Shown here piece after piece: positions 9,544 through 21,000 of a DNA stretch of 64,000 nt. Numbering within the stretch: position 1 is the stretch's first letter; every line of letters starts with the position of its first letter. A program made the position numbers and the translations under genes. This DNA is from Porites lobata (Eukaryota > Cnidaria > Anthozoa > Scleractinia > Poritidae). Where the stretch lies: the NCBI GenBank assembly GCA_942486035.1, contig CALNXK010000013.1, positions 5,106,001-5,170,000 of the forward strand. The letters run 5' to 3'. A model generated the notes under the pieces. That model was not told the DNA's origin and did not search any database. It worked only from the letters and a program-made list of their open reading frames with translations.

Positions 9544-11628
9544 ATGGCTATATTTTTTCACAAAGACGTTCACCAACTTCTCGAAAACAAGAAGTTAATT
9601 GTTATTGGCGACTCCATTCAGCGCTCTGTTTACAAAGATCTCATTTGCTTATGGACACAGGAAGACAGCCGCTATTTGTTCCAGAAAGAACTGCGCGCAA
9701 AGGGCGAACTGGCGTTTTTGGGAGACAAATTGCTCCGTGGCGGAAAGCTTGAGGGAAAAATGGTGAATGGTACTGGGTACAGGGAAGTCCGAGAATTTTC
9801 AGACGGGAAGGTATCTTTCAAATATTACTTTGTTACTCGGTCTTACAGCGAACACATGGAATCAATTCTGAATGAGTTAAAAACATGTCAGCCAGACGTT
9901 ATTGTTATGAATTCGACGTTTTGGGACTTGCATCATTATGGAGATAATAACTTGGAGCAGTATAAAGCGAACTTGGAGAAGCTTGTGAAGGAAATAGCTG
10001 AAAATTTTTCTTCCAGTTTGTTGTTCATTTGGAACGCCGCCCTTCCGCTCGCAGACAGATGTAAGGGCGGTTTTCTTCGCAAGGGATTCCTCACCATTCC
10101 GATTGATAAGATCAAAACGGCGAACAAATTCGCTTGGCTAGCGACTACTGGCCAAGAGAATTCACAGAAGAAAGTCTACTTGGATTTATTCACCGAACTG
10201 AAAGACAAGGGAAATTTCACGCAGGCAGAAGATGGTATTCATTGGGGGATGCGTGCACATCGAAAGATTTCAAATTTGATTTTGACCGAAGTCTGCACGG
10301 CGTGGAACAGAAAGATCCCTGATCCTCCCTCGCAATTACCATCTAACAAGAGGAGCTCTTCACCTGTGCTTTGGTCTCAATTCTACCCTGATAATGACAC
10401 TTGGTCCCCAGTATCCACCTCCCCTTACAATGATTATGATGAACTGGAGTACTGGAATTATGTGCCTCAGTACTGGGGTTCACCGTCGTATGACCGCTAC
10501 CAAACTCCTTCCCCTCTGCTATCTAGAGGTCCTAGTTTTTATGGAAGTGGTTGGAGTAACCTAGGGTGGAGTTACAATGCGCCCTATGGGTATCACATGG
10601 GTAGAACCAACGAATACCAACCCTCGCCCCCTGCGCCATATATATTTCCAAGGCAGTATCTCTCGTTAGGAAATATGCAGTTTAATTTCTCTTCACCTTA
10701 TGGGCCCTACTATCCTGAGAAAGTTCTTTTCAAACCTGCCTATTCTGAACCCCTTCCTCTCCGATCCTCTGGTCAAGGATTGTTACCAACCCCCCCTGGA
10801 CCTCCATCCTATGCCTATTTCAATGAAGGTGATAGGTACAGAGATCGGTTTAAGAAATTAAGTAACCCAAGAGCACGCAGATTTAAGCCTAGTGCTACCA
10901 CCACAAGCACTCCACTAAGCACTAAAAGCCACACCACACATAGTACTCCCACTGAAACACCTAAAAGCTCCCTTAGTACTGACCACAACACAAACAGCGC
11001 TGCGGCTAGCATTACTGGTAATTCTTCTGATCATAATAACAACAAAGAGCAGATTGATTCTGTTAGTGAGTCTTGCTTAAAGTCATGTAGTGATTCTGAT
11101 GCTGTAGATGTAGGGACAGAGTCTGTTGAGAAATCTAGTGAATCTACCATTGATAGTGTTAGTGCAGGGGGGAGTTTTGGTGGTTCTGGGACACAAGAAA
11201 ATGATGTCGCCTTACAAGATGAGAATGCCGTGAAACCTGGATTAAAAAGAAAGCGTGAAGATGATGAGGAGTCGTCAAATCCTTCCAAGATTGCTCGTGA
11301 GGAAACCACTGATGTGCAGAGAAGTGGACTGAAAAGGAAACTTGAAGACATTGAAGCTGAAGAGGTTACAGAGCCATTGGTGAGTGAGCAAGCAAACAGC
11401 AGCACTAGTGTTGTTAACGGTGCAGTTCCATGTGAGCAAAAGAGAAGCCGTAAAGCTGATGTGACAGAGAATCCAAATCCTCCGCTTGTAAACGAAGACT
11501 CAACCTCAACAGAGAACAGTGAAAAACTTTCAGCAGAAGACTGTCCTGAAAAACCCACCTCTTCAGGCCTTAACCTTGTGAGACATGATGAGGTCCGGTG
11601 TGCTTTGACTTACGATAGTTTTATCTGA
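9544..11628 (+). CDS. PCED1: PC-esterase domain protein (PCED1/FAM113 family), intronless
   Basis: 694 codons in one exon. ATG 9544 was preferred because the family's conserved N-terminus starts here (MAIFFHKDVHQLLENKKL); the frame is open upstream to 9367 but has no ATG there. Residues 1-255 are the SGNH/GDSL-like acyl-esterase fold: block I VIGDSIQR with nucleophile Ser24, WDL after MNST at 123-126, FIWNAALPL at 161-169, and block V DGIHW with Asp230/His233. The substrate of PCED1 proteins is unknown. Residues 260-480 are rich in Pro, Tyr and Ser; 490-690 are Ser/Thr- and Glu/Lys-rich and probably disordered. Two near-copies of GLKRK[R/L]ED in the tail look like basic nuclear-localisation-type patches. 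The gene is divergent from the tetraspanin. The minus-strand 175-codon frame at 11031-11558 is a shadow. Confidence 0.9.
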   Translation: MAIFFHKDVHQLLENKKLIVIGDSIQRSVYKDLICLWTQEDSRYLFQKELRAKGELAFLGDKLLRGGKLEGKMVNGTGYREVREFSDGKVSFKYYFVTRSYSEHMESILNELKTCQPDVIVMNSTFWDLHHYGDNNLEQYKANLEKLVKEIAENFSSSLLFIWNAALPLADRCKGGFLRKGFLTIPIDKIKTANKFAWLATTGQENSQKKVYLDLFTELKDKGNFTQAEDGIHWGMRAHRKISNLILTEVCTAWNRKIPDPPSQLPSNKRSSSPVLWSQFYPDNDTWSPVSTSPYNDYDELEYWNYVPQYWGSPSYDRYQTPSPLLSRGPSFYGSGWSNLGWSYNAPYGYHMGRTNEYQPSPPAPYIFPRQYLSLGNMQFNFSSPYGPYYPEKVLFKPAYSEPLPLRSSGQGLLPTPPGPPSYAYFNEGDRYRDRFKKLSNPRARRFKPSATTTSTPLSTKSHTTHSTPTETPKSSLSTDHNTNSAAASITGNSSDHNNNKEQIDSVSESCLKSCSDSDAVDVGTESVEKSSESTIDSVSAGGSFGGSGTQENDVALQDENAVKPGLKRKREDDEESSNPSKIAREETTDVQRSGLKRKLEDIEAEEVTEPLVSEQANSSTSVVNGAVPCEQKRSRKADVTENPNPPLVNEDSTSTENSEKLSAEDCPEKPTSSGLNLVRHDEVRCALTYDSFI

Positions 11629-12993
11629 ACATTTCACACATTTTTATTATTAAGATGATTTATTTGTAAGTGCCTCAAGACTAGTTGAGATGTTGAGGAA
11701 GTTTGGGTACTAAGTCTTAGAGTATTTTGACCCAACCTATTGCACCTTCAGTCGTTTTCATCGCTGAAGTCCTTGTACCATGTAACAAAGACAACGACTT
11801 TTTGTGAACCAAACTTACTCATTTGGTTATTGTCTTATTTCGGTGCCAGGGAGGCTTAGGTTTATATTTTGTAGCATATTTAGTCAAAGCTGTTTAAGTC
11901 GTGAAATGCTGCGGTTATGACCAATACCTTCTGCTAGGAACCTCTTGAATGGTGAAAAGAGTGTTTTTTTTTCTTGTTGGACCAAATTGTTTTTTTTTTC
12001 ATCCATTTTTTCTATCCAAAATTATTCATTTCCTTTGCTGCGGGGTGATAAATGTTCAAGAAGATTATGCAAAAGCTTTTGTTTAAATGGCTGACAAAAG
12101 GTTTTCCCAAAAAATTAAAAATATTATTAGCAAAACCCAGTTCGTGGATTTTGGATCTTACAAGGTTAAACATGTGATATAGACTTTTCACATATTGGCA
12201 TCTCATGTAATGTAAATACAAACTTTAATAGTTGACCTTTAATAGTTAATTTGTTACTTTTCTTGTTAATGTTCAAGTATCACCTATTTGTACATTTATA
12301 TCGTTGCAAGTACTTGGAAAATATTTAAAGTTATCTTGCTGGGTATCAAGCATTGTAAAGATAGTCTATTTTTATCAATAGTATTATATTGAGAATAATA
12401 ATTATTTTACTTAAGAGTAAATCCCTCCATTACATTGAGTATTTATAAGATTAATATTATACCTTTCCAAGTTGATGACTTAAGTTGATGATTGCAGTAT
12501 TTGATCTTGAAAACCTGAGGAGATGAGGATATAATGTTGATATCCTGGCTGTAAATACATTTATGATTGTATTGACCTCGAACAAACTGTTCTTTTGAGA
12601 GTCTTCAACTGAACTTGGATGCAGTCAGAAATAACATATTGTCGGTTAGCAGTTCATCCAAATCTTGGCTATTTAGAGTTACAGAATGCCTTTGTCTTGA
12701 AAGTCACTGTTGACAGTCGCTCACTTTGCTAGTAGACAATTTTTTTAAAGTTTCTCATGCAGTCAAACTCAGGATTTTAATGTCATCTCAATTTGTCTAG
12801 TCTTTAATTAAGTCTCTGAGATGAAAATGTTGTTAACTAAATCTAAATTAACGTGTAGGTATGTGGAATTCCCTTACAGCCATGCTCTGTCATGTTCTGG
12901 CAGTCTGCTTTGAAACTTGGATGGTGTTTTTACTTTTTTTATTTTTTTTAACATTGATCACTAGATTTTTGAATTATTGTACACGTTTTTGCC

Positions 12994-12999
12994 AATAAA
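12994..12999 (+). terminator. Poly(A) signal of PCED1
   Basis: AATAAA followed by AGAACTGTTGCAAGTGTCC (GT-rich), 1366 bases after the stop. The intervening AT-rich stretch 11629-13020 lacks other genes and reads as a long 3' UTR. Inferred. Confidence 0.5.
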
Positions 13000-13681
13000 G
13001 AACTGTTGCAAGTGTCCTTTATCATGAAATGTTGTGAATACTGTCAGCATTTTTTATGTTTGGCGACTTCATTTTTCTGTTCATTTTTGCTTTTCAAAGA
13101 GTTTGCCAAACAGAACTTCAGATGTTGCTGAAATCTCAGAGATACATGTAGCAATGAGATATTCAAATGCTGTGGGAAAATTCCCACTCGTGACATAGCA
13201 TGGCTGTAATAACTATTAAAATGATTTCAGTATTCTTAAATCTTCAAAGTCAAAATATTAATTATGTTTCTTTATTTTTCTAATTAGGATGAAATAGAAT
13301 CAGTAGTATCCAGTTAACTTATGTCATTTTGCAATCAATTCCCAAAAAAACTCTCAAAACTCTCAGTGTGGTTGGCCAGTAGTAAATCTCTTCTCAGATG
13401 GGCCTCCTGCAGAGCCGCTTATTTTCACAAAATTTGATTTGGTTATCACATTACCCTCATGATGTGAACATGATGTGGACTTATCTGAACATGATTTAAG
13501 GCAAATGACACTTGATACAAGGCATTCATGTCAGGTACATCATATAATTATATTTTTACTTGACTACTCTATATTGGATAGATTTACATCACTGCATCAT
13601 CATTACATTACTAGCACTTAATATAATGCAATTTATCAAAAGAAGTAATGATTATTATTGTTAGCATTTCAAGTTATTAAT

Positions 13682-13817
13682 TAGAGTGATTTTACTTGAC
13701 CCGTGAAACAGATACTAACAACTACTGCAAAATAGCCATGAGTAAACAAAGGAATGAGAGCATAATATTGCGAAGTATTCTGACTGCCTATTTCATGGAT
13801 TAAGTAAAATCACTCTA
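13682..13817. mobile_element. 136-bp MITE with 27-bp terminal inverted repeats
   Basis: The left arm TAGAGTGATTTTACTTGACC with CGTGAAA (13682-13708) is complemented, with three mismatches, at 13791-13817. It is flanked by TA-rich DNA. No ORF. The superfamily is unclear; TA-flanked Tc1/mariner-type is possible. Confidence 0.65.
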
Positions 13818-15040
13818 TAATCTCCCAAGAGTTACTTGTTTTGACATGTTGATTGGTGCATTATTCATGAAAAGGAGATTTTTCCATACAAGGTTGAAAA
13901 GCAATTGATACTTTTGCTTGGACTCGAAAGGTAACTACCTGGTAGACTCTTTTAGCTTGTATCTTTTGTTTTTCCTTTTCAAACGAAATGATGGTACCCC
14001 AGAGGACACCTCAGAGAACTTGTTGGCCTATCCTTTGAGGACATATGTGATCTGAATTGGGAAAACAAAACATGCAAGCCCAAAAGGTCTACTCTCCTAA
14101 ATTTCCAGGAAAAAATGTCCAACTCAAATGAGCTTGTTACATTTTGCAAACCTTATTTTTTTTAAAACACAGTTAATGTTTTGCTTGGCATGTTATTATA
14201 GTTACCAAGAGTTGTTAATGGAGATGCAAAGTTGTTCAGCTTCCAAATACAGTGGCTTGACTGATGTTACGAGAATTAGTATAAAAGAATAATTATGTTT
14301 GAATTTTTTATTCAGTATGTTTTGTAATACTGGAGTAAAGAAAAATATTGTCTTGTGATATGAAGCATGATTGCATAATTATGTCCTCTTTGCATTTGGA
14401 TTGGTTCCAGAAGCATTTAAATCCCCCGATTAGCCATAAATGGTCATCCCACTCAAACTCTTGTTTGGACAACAGATGTCAGCAGTTCTGTCTGACATCA
14501 TATTTTTGCAAATGGACCCTGATCCTCCTCTAGGTTTAGTGCTGGGTGTTACCATAGCAACAGCATAACCTGTATTACCTTGATCTTAGCCCAGCCCAAT
14601 CAGTTTTTCTTTTCATTAAGTCATTGCATAGTCATTGCTTTTTCAGAAGTAAATCTGTTTCTTTTTAAATTTGCTGTGCTTTATGAGACAGAATGAGAAA
14701 TCAGCCAGTGTCAAATACGGCCTTTTTTTTCCTGTTTATTCATTGTTTTGGTTAAAAATTCTCTGGGAAGAGTATTTGTTGAACAGGGTTAGGGTCCCAT
14801 CACGTGATCTAGGCTGGGTTTCTTTTTCAAGTTGCTAGGCTGGCTCGGTTCTCATGTTATCACAAAGTTGGTTTTCGTTGTGTTTAACTAAGGTGCCAAG
14901 ATCTTGGCAAAGTGGCAAACTCGGTCAGCCCGGCTCACGTAATCAGGTGCTTAGACCTAAACCTAGTTTTTTTGTAATTTTTTGATGTTTGGCGGTTTTT
15001 TAAATTTAATTTTTTTTCTAGTTTAATGCATGTGAATTTT
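13818..15040. other. Intergenic stretch without recognised features
   Basis: AT-rich sequence downstream of PCED1. No ORF, exon or repeat boundary was supported here. Confidence 0.5.
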
Positions 15041-15043
15041 GCT

Positions 15044-15245
15044 AGTCTCTTGTGGCTCAGTGGTAGAGCATTTGTATACCAGTAACCAGAAGGTTATAGG
15101 TTACCCTGCGAACAGAGTCTCCTTCGATCTTCCTAGATAAGTCGGGAAGAGGAAGGAACCTTCGCTTCCTCTTTCCCGACTTATCTACGAAAGATCGAAA
15201 CTGCTAGCGGGGTAGTTATAGGTCCGACTCCTGTTTAAAAAAATT
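15044..15245 (+). repeat. tRNA-derived SINE head, split by a MITE
   Basis: An A box TGGCTCAGTGG (15053-15063) is followed by an anticodon-arm-like stretch. The sequence then breaks at 15101 and resumes at 15224 with CCGACTCCTG. Removing bases 15102-15223 restores the B box GGTCCGACTCC and a tRNA-like head of about 75 bases, ending in an A-run. It is not a functional tRNA: the arms pair poorly and it is interrupted. The RNA polymerase III promoter boxes are what identify it. Confidence 0.6.
15102..15214. mobile_element. 113-bp hairpin MITE inserted in the SINE, 9-bp TSD
   Basis: The element starts TACCCTGCGAACAG and ends CTGCTAGCGGGGTA. It is flanked by perfect direct copies of GTTATAGGT (15093-15101 and 15215-15223). 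The interior is a strong hairpin: GATAAGTCGGGAAGAGGAAG against CTTCCTCTTTCCCGACTTAT. A 9-bp duplication and TA-ending inverted repeats match the TAGCCTGCG family seen at 2546, 23860, 43109, 61043 and 63784, though the terminal sequence is diverged. Mutator-like transposases make 9-bp duplications; that assignment is inferred. Confidence 0.75.
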
Positions 15246-15415
15246 ACATTCTTTTGTCAACTTGCCTGTGTCGATGGCTGAAGAACATCTTAACACTGAT
15301 TTAGGGACCATCTATTATTTATGGGAAGGAGAAGGGAGAGAAAATGAGGGCATCGATATCTTAGCCACTGCCTGCAAAAAGGCGGTTACTGATGTCTCTT
15401 TTTGTGATGTGGTGG

Positions 15416-15433
15416 CGGGGGGGGGGGGGGGGA
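15416..15433 (+). repeat. Poly-G run
   Basis: An almost unbroken guanine run followed by AAGGGGGG. It could form a G-quadruplex or be an error-prone assembly site. Confidence 0.8.
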
Positions 15434-15858
15434 AGGGGGGTACTGAAATTTCAAACAGATTGTCTTTTACAAAATATAAATAACTTCAGTGTCACAATTG
15501 ATATAAGAGCTGAGTAACCTAGATTTCCTTGCTGGGAGCCTTCGGACCCTCCTATGGTTTATCAAAGAGCACAATCCTGCACCGTACTTTGGTGTAGTAA
15601 TAGATAGCGATAGAAATTTAAATTTTTTTCGCCGTAGTCATCGTTCTATACCTAATTTCCATTTAGGCACGGTATGTGCTAGTTTATTCCCCGTCCTCAA
15701 GAAAGACATCTATCTATTTGTAGAAATTCTGCGGCTTGAAAACGCGTAGTCCAGCGTCGCAACTTCACCTTTCTTTCTTTTGGAGGTCACCAGCCGTACC
15801 TCTCTCAAGACGTTGTTTATTAAACGATGACAGTGAACTAGATTCAGGAAAGGAGTTG

Positions 15859-16036
15859 CACCGCCGTAGCCAGTATGAGGCGAACCGAGGCACTCGCCTC
15901 GGTAAAATCTTACCAAATACTGTCGATTTTTATTTTTTTTATGAGACTGATAATATTAGAAAATTTCATACGGCTGATTTCGTACAACGGACCGTGTGTT
16001 CGCCTCGGTTGTAGTTTCTTCCTGGCTACGGCCCTG
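15859..16036. mobile_element. 178-bp MITE with CCGTAGCCAG / CTGGCTACGG ends
   Basis: The left end CACCGCCGTAGCCAG and right end CTGGCTACGGCCCTG are inverted repeats. AGTTG directly flanks both sides (15854-15858 and 16037-16041). The overlapping ORFs are incidental. hAT-like ends are possible. Confidence 0.5.
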
Positions 16037-16118
16037 AGTTGGTTATGCTACAAGTTATGAGAATTTTTGCGAGGTTAATGATGATAGTAAGAAACATTGC
16101 GGTGAAGATAGCCTTTAA

Positions 16119-17073
16119 TGTATCGGTCAAATCGAAGCTTCAACATGCCCCCCCCCCCCCCGGGCATACCCCGGGCATTTGACCCCTTTGCCGTCCCGGG
16201 GGGGGGGGAATTTGATTATAAGAGTCTTCCAGGGGGTGGGGAATTTGATCCCCATGCTTTAGGGGTGGGGAAGTTGAACTGCACCCTCGATTTCATGTAA
16301 AATCGTTCGCGTGGCGAGCTATCATGGCGGACGCGGTGTTAGAGATTTTCGTGGAAAAGATTGTGCCTTTGTGGCCAATTGGTTACAAGGAAAGGGCTTA
16401 AACAAGCTTTGTGCCGTATTTGAAGTATTTAAATTTTAGAAATTCTAATATTGGATTCAGGCTTTCAATGTGTGAAAGTATTTTATTGTTGTGTTTACAA
16501 TGAAATACAATACCTAGACAGGCGATTCAATACAACAACATAAAATAAAATAAAAAGCTCAGGTCAACTACTTTGAGTACTGTTAATTAATAAGGTGAGC
16601 GATGATGCGTGTCAGTGAAACGGTCATGATGTAGCAATCTCAATAGGTGGGATCTTTTTTTTATATAACGCTTTGTATGTTGCATGACGAAGAAAAGCTG
16701 AGCATTCAGTAACCTTGTAGCAGCAATTTCCGCCGCTTTGCACGAGACTTTTGTTCGTAGTAAATACGCTAACAGTGTTTCCCAGTTTTTGTTATATTCA
16801 TAAAGATTTTGTTCGACAACTGAAGGCGTTTCCGCCGTCCTTCTGTCATTTTTGTGCCTGTGAAATGTCCCCGGGGTGGGGGCATTTGATCACGTGAATG
16901 GACCCTAGTGTCGGGCATTTGAACGGCATTTTGGCCCGGGTAGGGGTAGTCTGCTGTGTAGCAGACTAGCAGACTAGGGTAGGGGGGAATTTGAACAATA
17001 ATTTTCAAAAAAGTCAAATGCCCGGGGGGGTTGCCCGGGGGGGGCATGTTGAAGCTTCGATTTGACCGATACA
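16119..17073. mobile_element. PIF/Harbinger-like inverted-repeat element, 955 bp, TAA target site
   Basis: The first about 75 bases (TGTATCGGTCAAATCGAAGC, then a C-rich run) are the complement of the last about 75. TAA directly flanks both sides (16116-16118 and 17074-17076), the 3-bp duplication expected for PIF/Harbinger. The TIRs carry long C/G runs. A short frame MADAVLEIFVEKIVPL starts at 16324 and stops at 16399-16401; no transposase is recognisable, so this copy is non-autonomous. The two ORFs beginning MYRSNRSFNMPPP are the two TIRs read inward, not proteins. Confidence 0.65.
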
Positions 17074-17466
17074 TAACTTCTTTGAAGATCGACGTTGTTT
17101 AGAATATTTTAAGTCAGGGCAGCTTAAAAAACCCGGCATTTTTTAACTTAAAATCGCTGCTCGCCACGCATCTGTGAGTTAAAACACTCACACCCTCCCT
17201 CCCCTCCATTCAAAGATGTTCGTTCAAGTATTTAGCATGGTCTTGTATTACTAGCAACTTTGACAAGGGGTGGCCATGGGAGAGCACAGGAAGATGGACA
17301 GGCCGTTCAAGCTCAAATAAGATAGTGTCTTAAGTAATTTGGACCTGGTTGTAGCTAAACCAAACAAAGGAAACCGACAGGCAATAAGCAGCTCATGGGA
17401 AACATAATTTCCCTCTTTCGCAACAAGTTTTCGGGACTTGCGGTTATCAAGCAAACCTTGAAACGC

Positions 17467-17566
17467 TATAGACCATTTCCGAGTTCCAAAAAATCTCACT
17501 TTCAAAACGAGGCTAAGTGCGAAACCTTTGTTGTGAAAATTAGTACTCTTTATAATGGCCTATACC
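17467..17566. mobile_element. Truncated MITE, GACCATTTCCGAGTTCC type
   Basis: Starts GACCATTTCCGAGTTCC and ends near TATAATGGCC. It shares ends with the elements at 6097 and 39546. Confidence 0.4.
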
Positions 17567-18054
17567 GGGAAGGCTCTACTTGAAAGGGGTTTTTCAGGCG
17601 TCAGGTATGTGAAAGGGTTTCACAAGTTGAAGTTTATGAAAGGGTAAAGCCAGATACTGTCATTTCGGTCTGTAAAAAGGCCAAAAAGGGCTAACAGATG
17701 CATTTTATGGCTGTGAAAAAGTCGAGTAAACAGTCTGGTATTGTGTTTTATTCATATTTTAAAAACAGTGCATTTACAGCAGTTAAAAGGATGCAAAGTT
17801 CTTATAATAACTAGATATATGAAAGTGGTACCATTTGTCAATAGAACGTATACGAAAGGGGTACCTTTTCTGTCAAAAATGGTATATAGAAGGGGAAGGG
17901 GTTGGACTTCGGGCCGTCTCTCTGTATAAAACTTTGTTGAGGACACGAAACAAAACAAAACAAAACAAACTTTAGTGCAAACTTGTTCGCTACATTTTCA
18001 GAATTCTTTTCTTCTCCCCATTCCCTGCATGATATCATCTGTATCTGTATCATC
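17567..18054. repeat. Dispersed repeat R, copy 1 left part
   Basis: This stretch aligns, inverted, with 23545-24370: shared blocks include AAAGGGGT..TTTTTCAGGC, AAAAGTCGAG, TTTACAGCAGTTAAAAGGAT, GGTACCATTTGTCAATA and CAAACTTGTTCGCTA. The repeat continues after the LINE at 21681. It has no coding capacity. Confidence 0.65.
18046..18054 (+). repeat. Target-site duplication of the LINE, left
   Basis: TGTATCATC, repeated exactly at 21672-21680. The inverted copy of the host repeat near 23525-23545 carries the corresponding site (TGTATCACC) without an insertion. Confidence 0.75.
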
Positions 18055-21000
18055 TGCCAGGGCCCTTAAGTTTCCCCAGCAAATTATCTTTTTTCGCTTG
18101 GAACATTAATGGGCTATCGTCGACATTATTAGGGGAAAAATTGCAAAATTTGGATTGTAAAAACATGATTAATTCTTTTGATTTCGTAATTCTCTCCGAA
18201 ACATGGAAAAAAGTGACTGTTGAAGTAAAAGGTTACAAGATTGTGACTACAGATACCTTGAAAACAGGAAAATGCGGACGTAACTCGGGTGGATTAGCTC
18301 TGCTCTACAAACTAAAGTTTGACGATTGGATTTCAGTGCAAAAAGAATCACCAAATTTTTTATGGTTTAAAATTAGTAATCGCCACACAAAAACTACAAA
18401 AGACATTTATGTCTGTGGAACGTACATTCCACCATACAATTCCCGCTACTTTCGACCTGAACTATTTGAAGAGCTTGAAAGCGACATCGAGAAATTCTCC
18501 TCCCTTGGTTCAATTCTTATTATGGGAGACTTTAACTCCAGAGTCGGAAAACACCCGGACAGTGTTTGTCAAGAAGGCAATAAGATAATAACAAACGATT
18601 TTTCTGAATCTTCGTTATGCGCCACCCAAAGAAAAAGTTTTGACAATGATTTGAATAATCACGGAAAACGACTCTTGGAAATTTGTAGAAGCGCGGATTT
18701 AAGAATTTTAAATGGTAGAATTAATGGCGACTCGTTAGGCAGACCTACATTTCATGGTAAATCGGGAATCAGTGTCATTGATTACTCCGTATGTGACCAA
18801 GATTTGCTACGAAATATAACATCTTTTGTAGTGAAAGAGCCGAACAGTTTATCAGATCATAGTCCAATAATAACATGGCTTAAGGTTAACCGTCATTTAG
18901 ATAATGATTCATCAAACGAGGCAATTATAAATGATTCTTTGACTCCTCTACCAAAACAGTTTTTTTTTTTGGGAAAACGATTCGTCACAAAAATTTAGAG
19001 CTACATTACAGTCTGAAGACATTCAAAGAATGATCCACGATTTTATGAATACTACAACAATCACGAGAAATGTTGACATGAACCTTCATGCTGTAGAAAA
19101 TATTATTATTTCAACCGCCAAACGCTGTTTGAAGATCAAAACAGCAAAAAAGCGACGTTGCAAAATATCTTCGAACAAAAAATGGTTCGACAAAGAATGC
19201 CGCTATAAAAGACATGAACTGCGGAAACTTTCTAATCAAAAACATAGAGATCCTCTAAACACTACCCTCAGAGAAGAGTTTCACAACGTCTTAAAACAAT
19301 ATAAAAACCTTTTGAAACATAAGAGAAACGAATACTATAGCAATAAGATCTGTGAACTTGAAAATACGGTCGAAAATTCGAACAATAAGAGCTTTTGGAA
19401 CTGTTTGAAGTCAATGGACGACACTATGAAGGAAACCTACACCCCTCCAATTTCTGAAGAAAATGGATGTCCCACTTTCAATCTTTGCACTCGAATGAAC
19501 CCCTTAATGAACAGCAGGAGGCAATTATAGATGAGTTGCAGAATTCAGAGGATATTACGTCACGATCTCACTCCTTGGATTACCTCATCACTGAAAGTGA
19601 AATTCGCACTGCAGTTGGAAAACTCAAAAACAACAAATCTTCTTTTTCAGACAAAATCAAAAACGAAATGATCAAATCTAGCCTAAACGAATTAATGCCT
19701 GTTTATCTAAAACTATTTAACACGGTCCTCGACTTAGGAACTATGCCGCAAATGTGGTGTGATGGCCTCATTACACCAATTTTTTAAATGTGGTACTAAA
19801 AGCGATCCATCAAACTACCGTGGAATTTGTATTTCCAGTTGTATTGGAAAACTATTTTGTTCAATTCTCAGTCAGAGACTTCTAAAGCACGTTGACTTAA
19901 ATAATATACTTCACAAGTCTCAAATTGGTTTTCTAGCAAATAATAGAACAGCAGATCATGTCTTCACGCTTCGAACATTAATAGACAAATATGTCCATTG
20001 TCACAAGGAGAAAATATATGCGTGTTTTGTTGACTTTAGGAAAGCCTTTGATTCGGTTTGGCATGATGGGCTTCTCTATAAGTTATCTAAGATCAATGTC
20101 CAAGGAAAGTTTTATAGTCTAATTAAGAGTCTATACTGAAGTCTACCTGCTCTGTCAGGATTGGAAATAACAAAACGCGATCTTTTCAATACGCAAGAGG
20201 AGTGCGGCAAGGCTGCATTTTAAGCCCTCTGCTCTTTAACTTATACCTTAACGATCTAGCGTTCTCATTTGACAATGTTTTATCAGACCCCTTCGTGTTA
20301 CCAAATGGCACCAGACTCAACTCTCTCCTTTACGCAGATGACTTGATAATATTATCGCGATCCAAACTTGGTCTACAAAACTGCCTTAACGTACTATCTT
20401 CATATTGCAACTCATGGATGCTTAGAATAAATCCTAAGAAAACCAAAATAATGATTTTTCAACGATGCACACGAAAATGTGAACATAACTTCCGCATAGG
20501 CAATGAAGTAATCGACGTTGTCCAAAACTATACTTAGTTAGGAACTCGAATTACATCTTCCGGAAATTTTGCACTTTCGCTTGAACATCTCCGACAAAAA
20601 GCTCTTCACGCGCTCTTCAGCCTCAGGCGGCACACGGATTTGAATAATCTTAAGCCCTCACTTGCGTGTAAAATTTTTGACTCTATGATTTCACCAAATC
20701 TAACCTACAACAGCGAAGTTTGGGGTGCTTTTGTTAAATCAGATTTTAAGTCCTGGGACAGCTCTGCAATTGAAAAAACCCATGTGCAATTCTGTAAACG
20801 TTATTTACAAGTACATAACAAGGCATCCAACATTGCTTGTAGAGCTGAACTCGGTAAATTTCCCATGATCATTGATATAACTATCTGAGAGGTAAGAATG
20901 AAGATTCTATAGTTAAACAGGCCTTACAAATTTCAATTGACCTTCATCATAACGGAAAAACTAGCTTTTACTCTAATCTCATGAAAATTGTTGACTACTA

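Noticed and set aside
11031..11558. 175-codon minus-strand gene
   Set aside because: Lies antisense within the low-complexity PCED1 tail; Ser/Leu-rich shadow of the coding strand.
15044..15245. A tRNA gene
   Set aside because: A box is present, but the body is interrupted by an inserted hairpin, the arms do not pair, and an A-run follows; it is a SINE head.
16118..16300. Protein beginning MYRSNRSFNMPPP, seen twice
   Set aside because: Both frames are the inverted terminal repeats of one element read inward; composition comes from C-runs.
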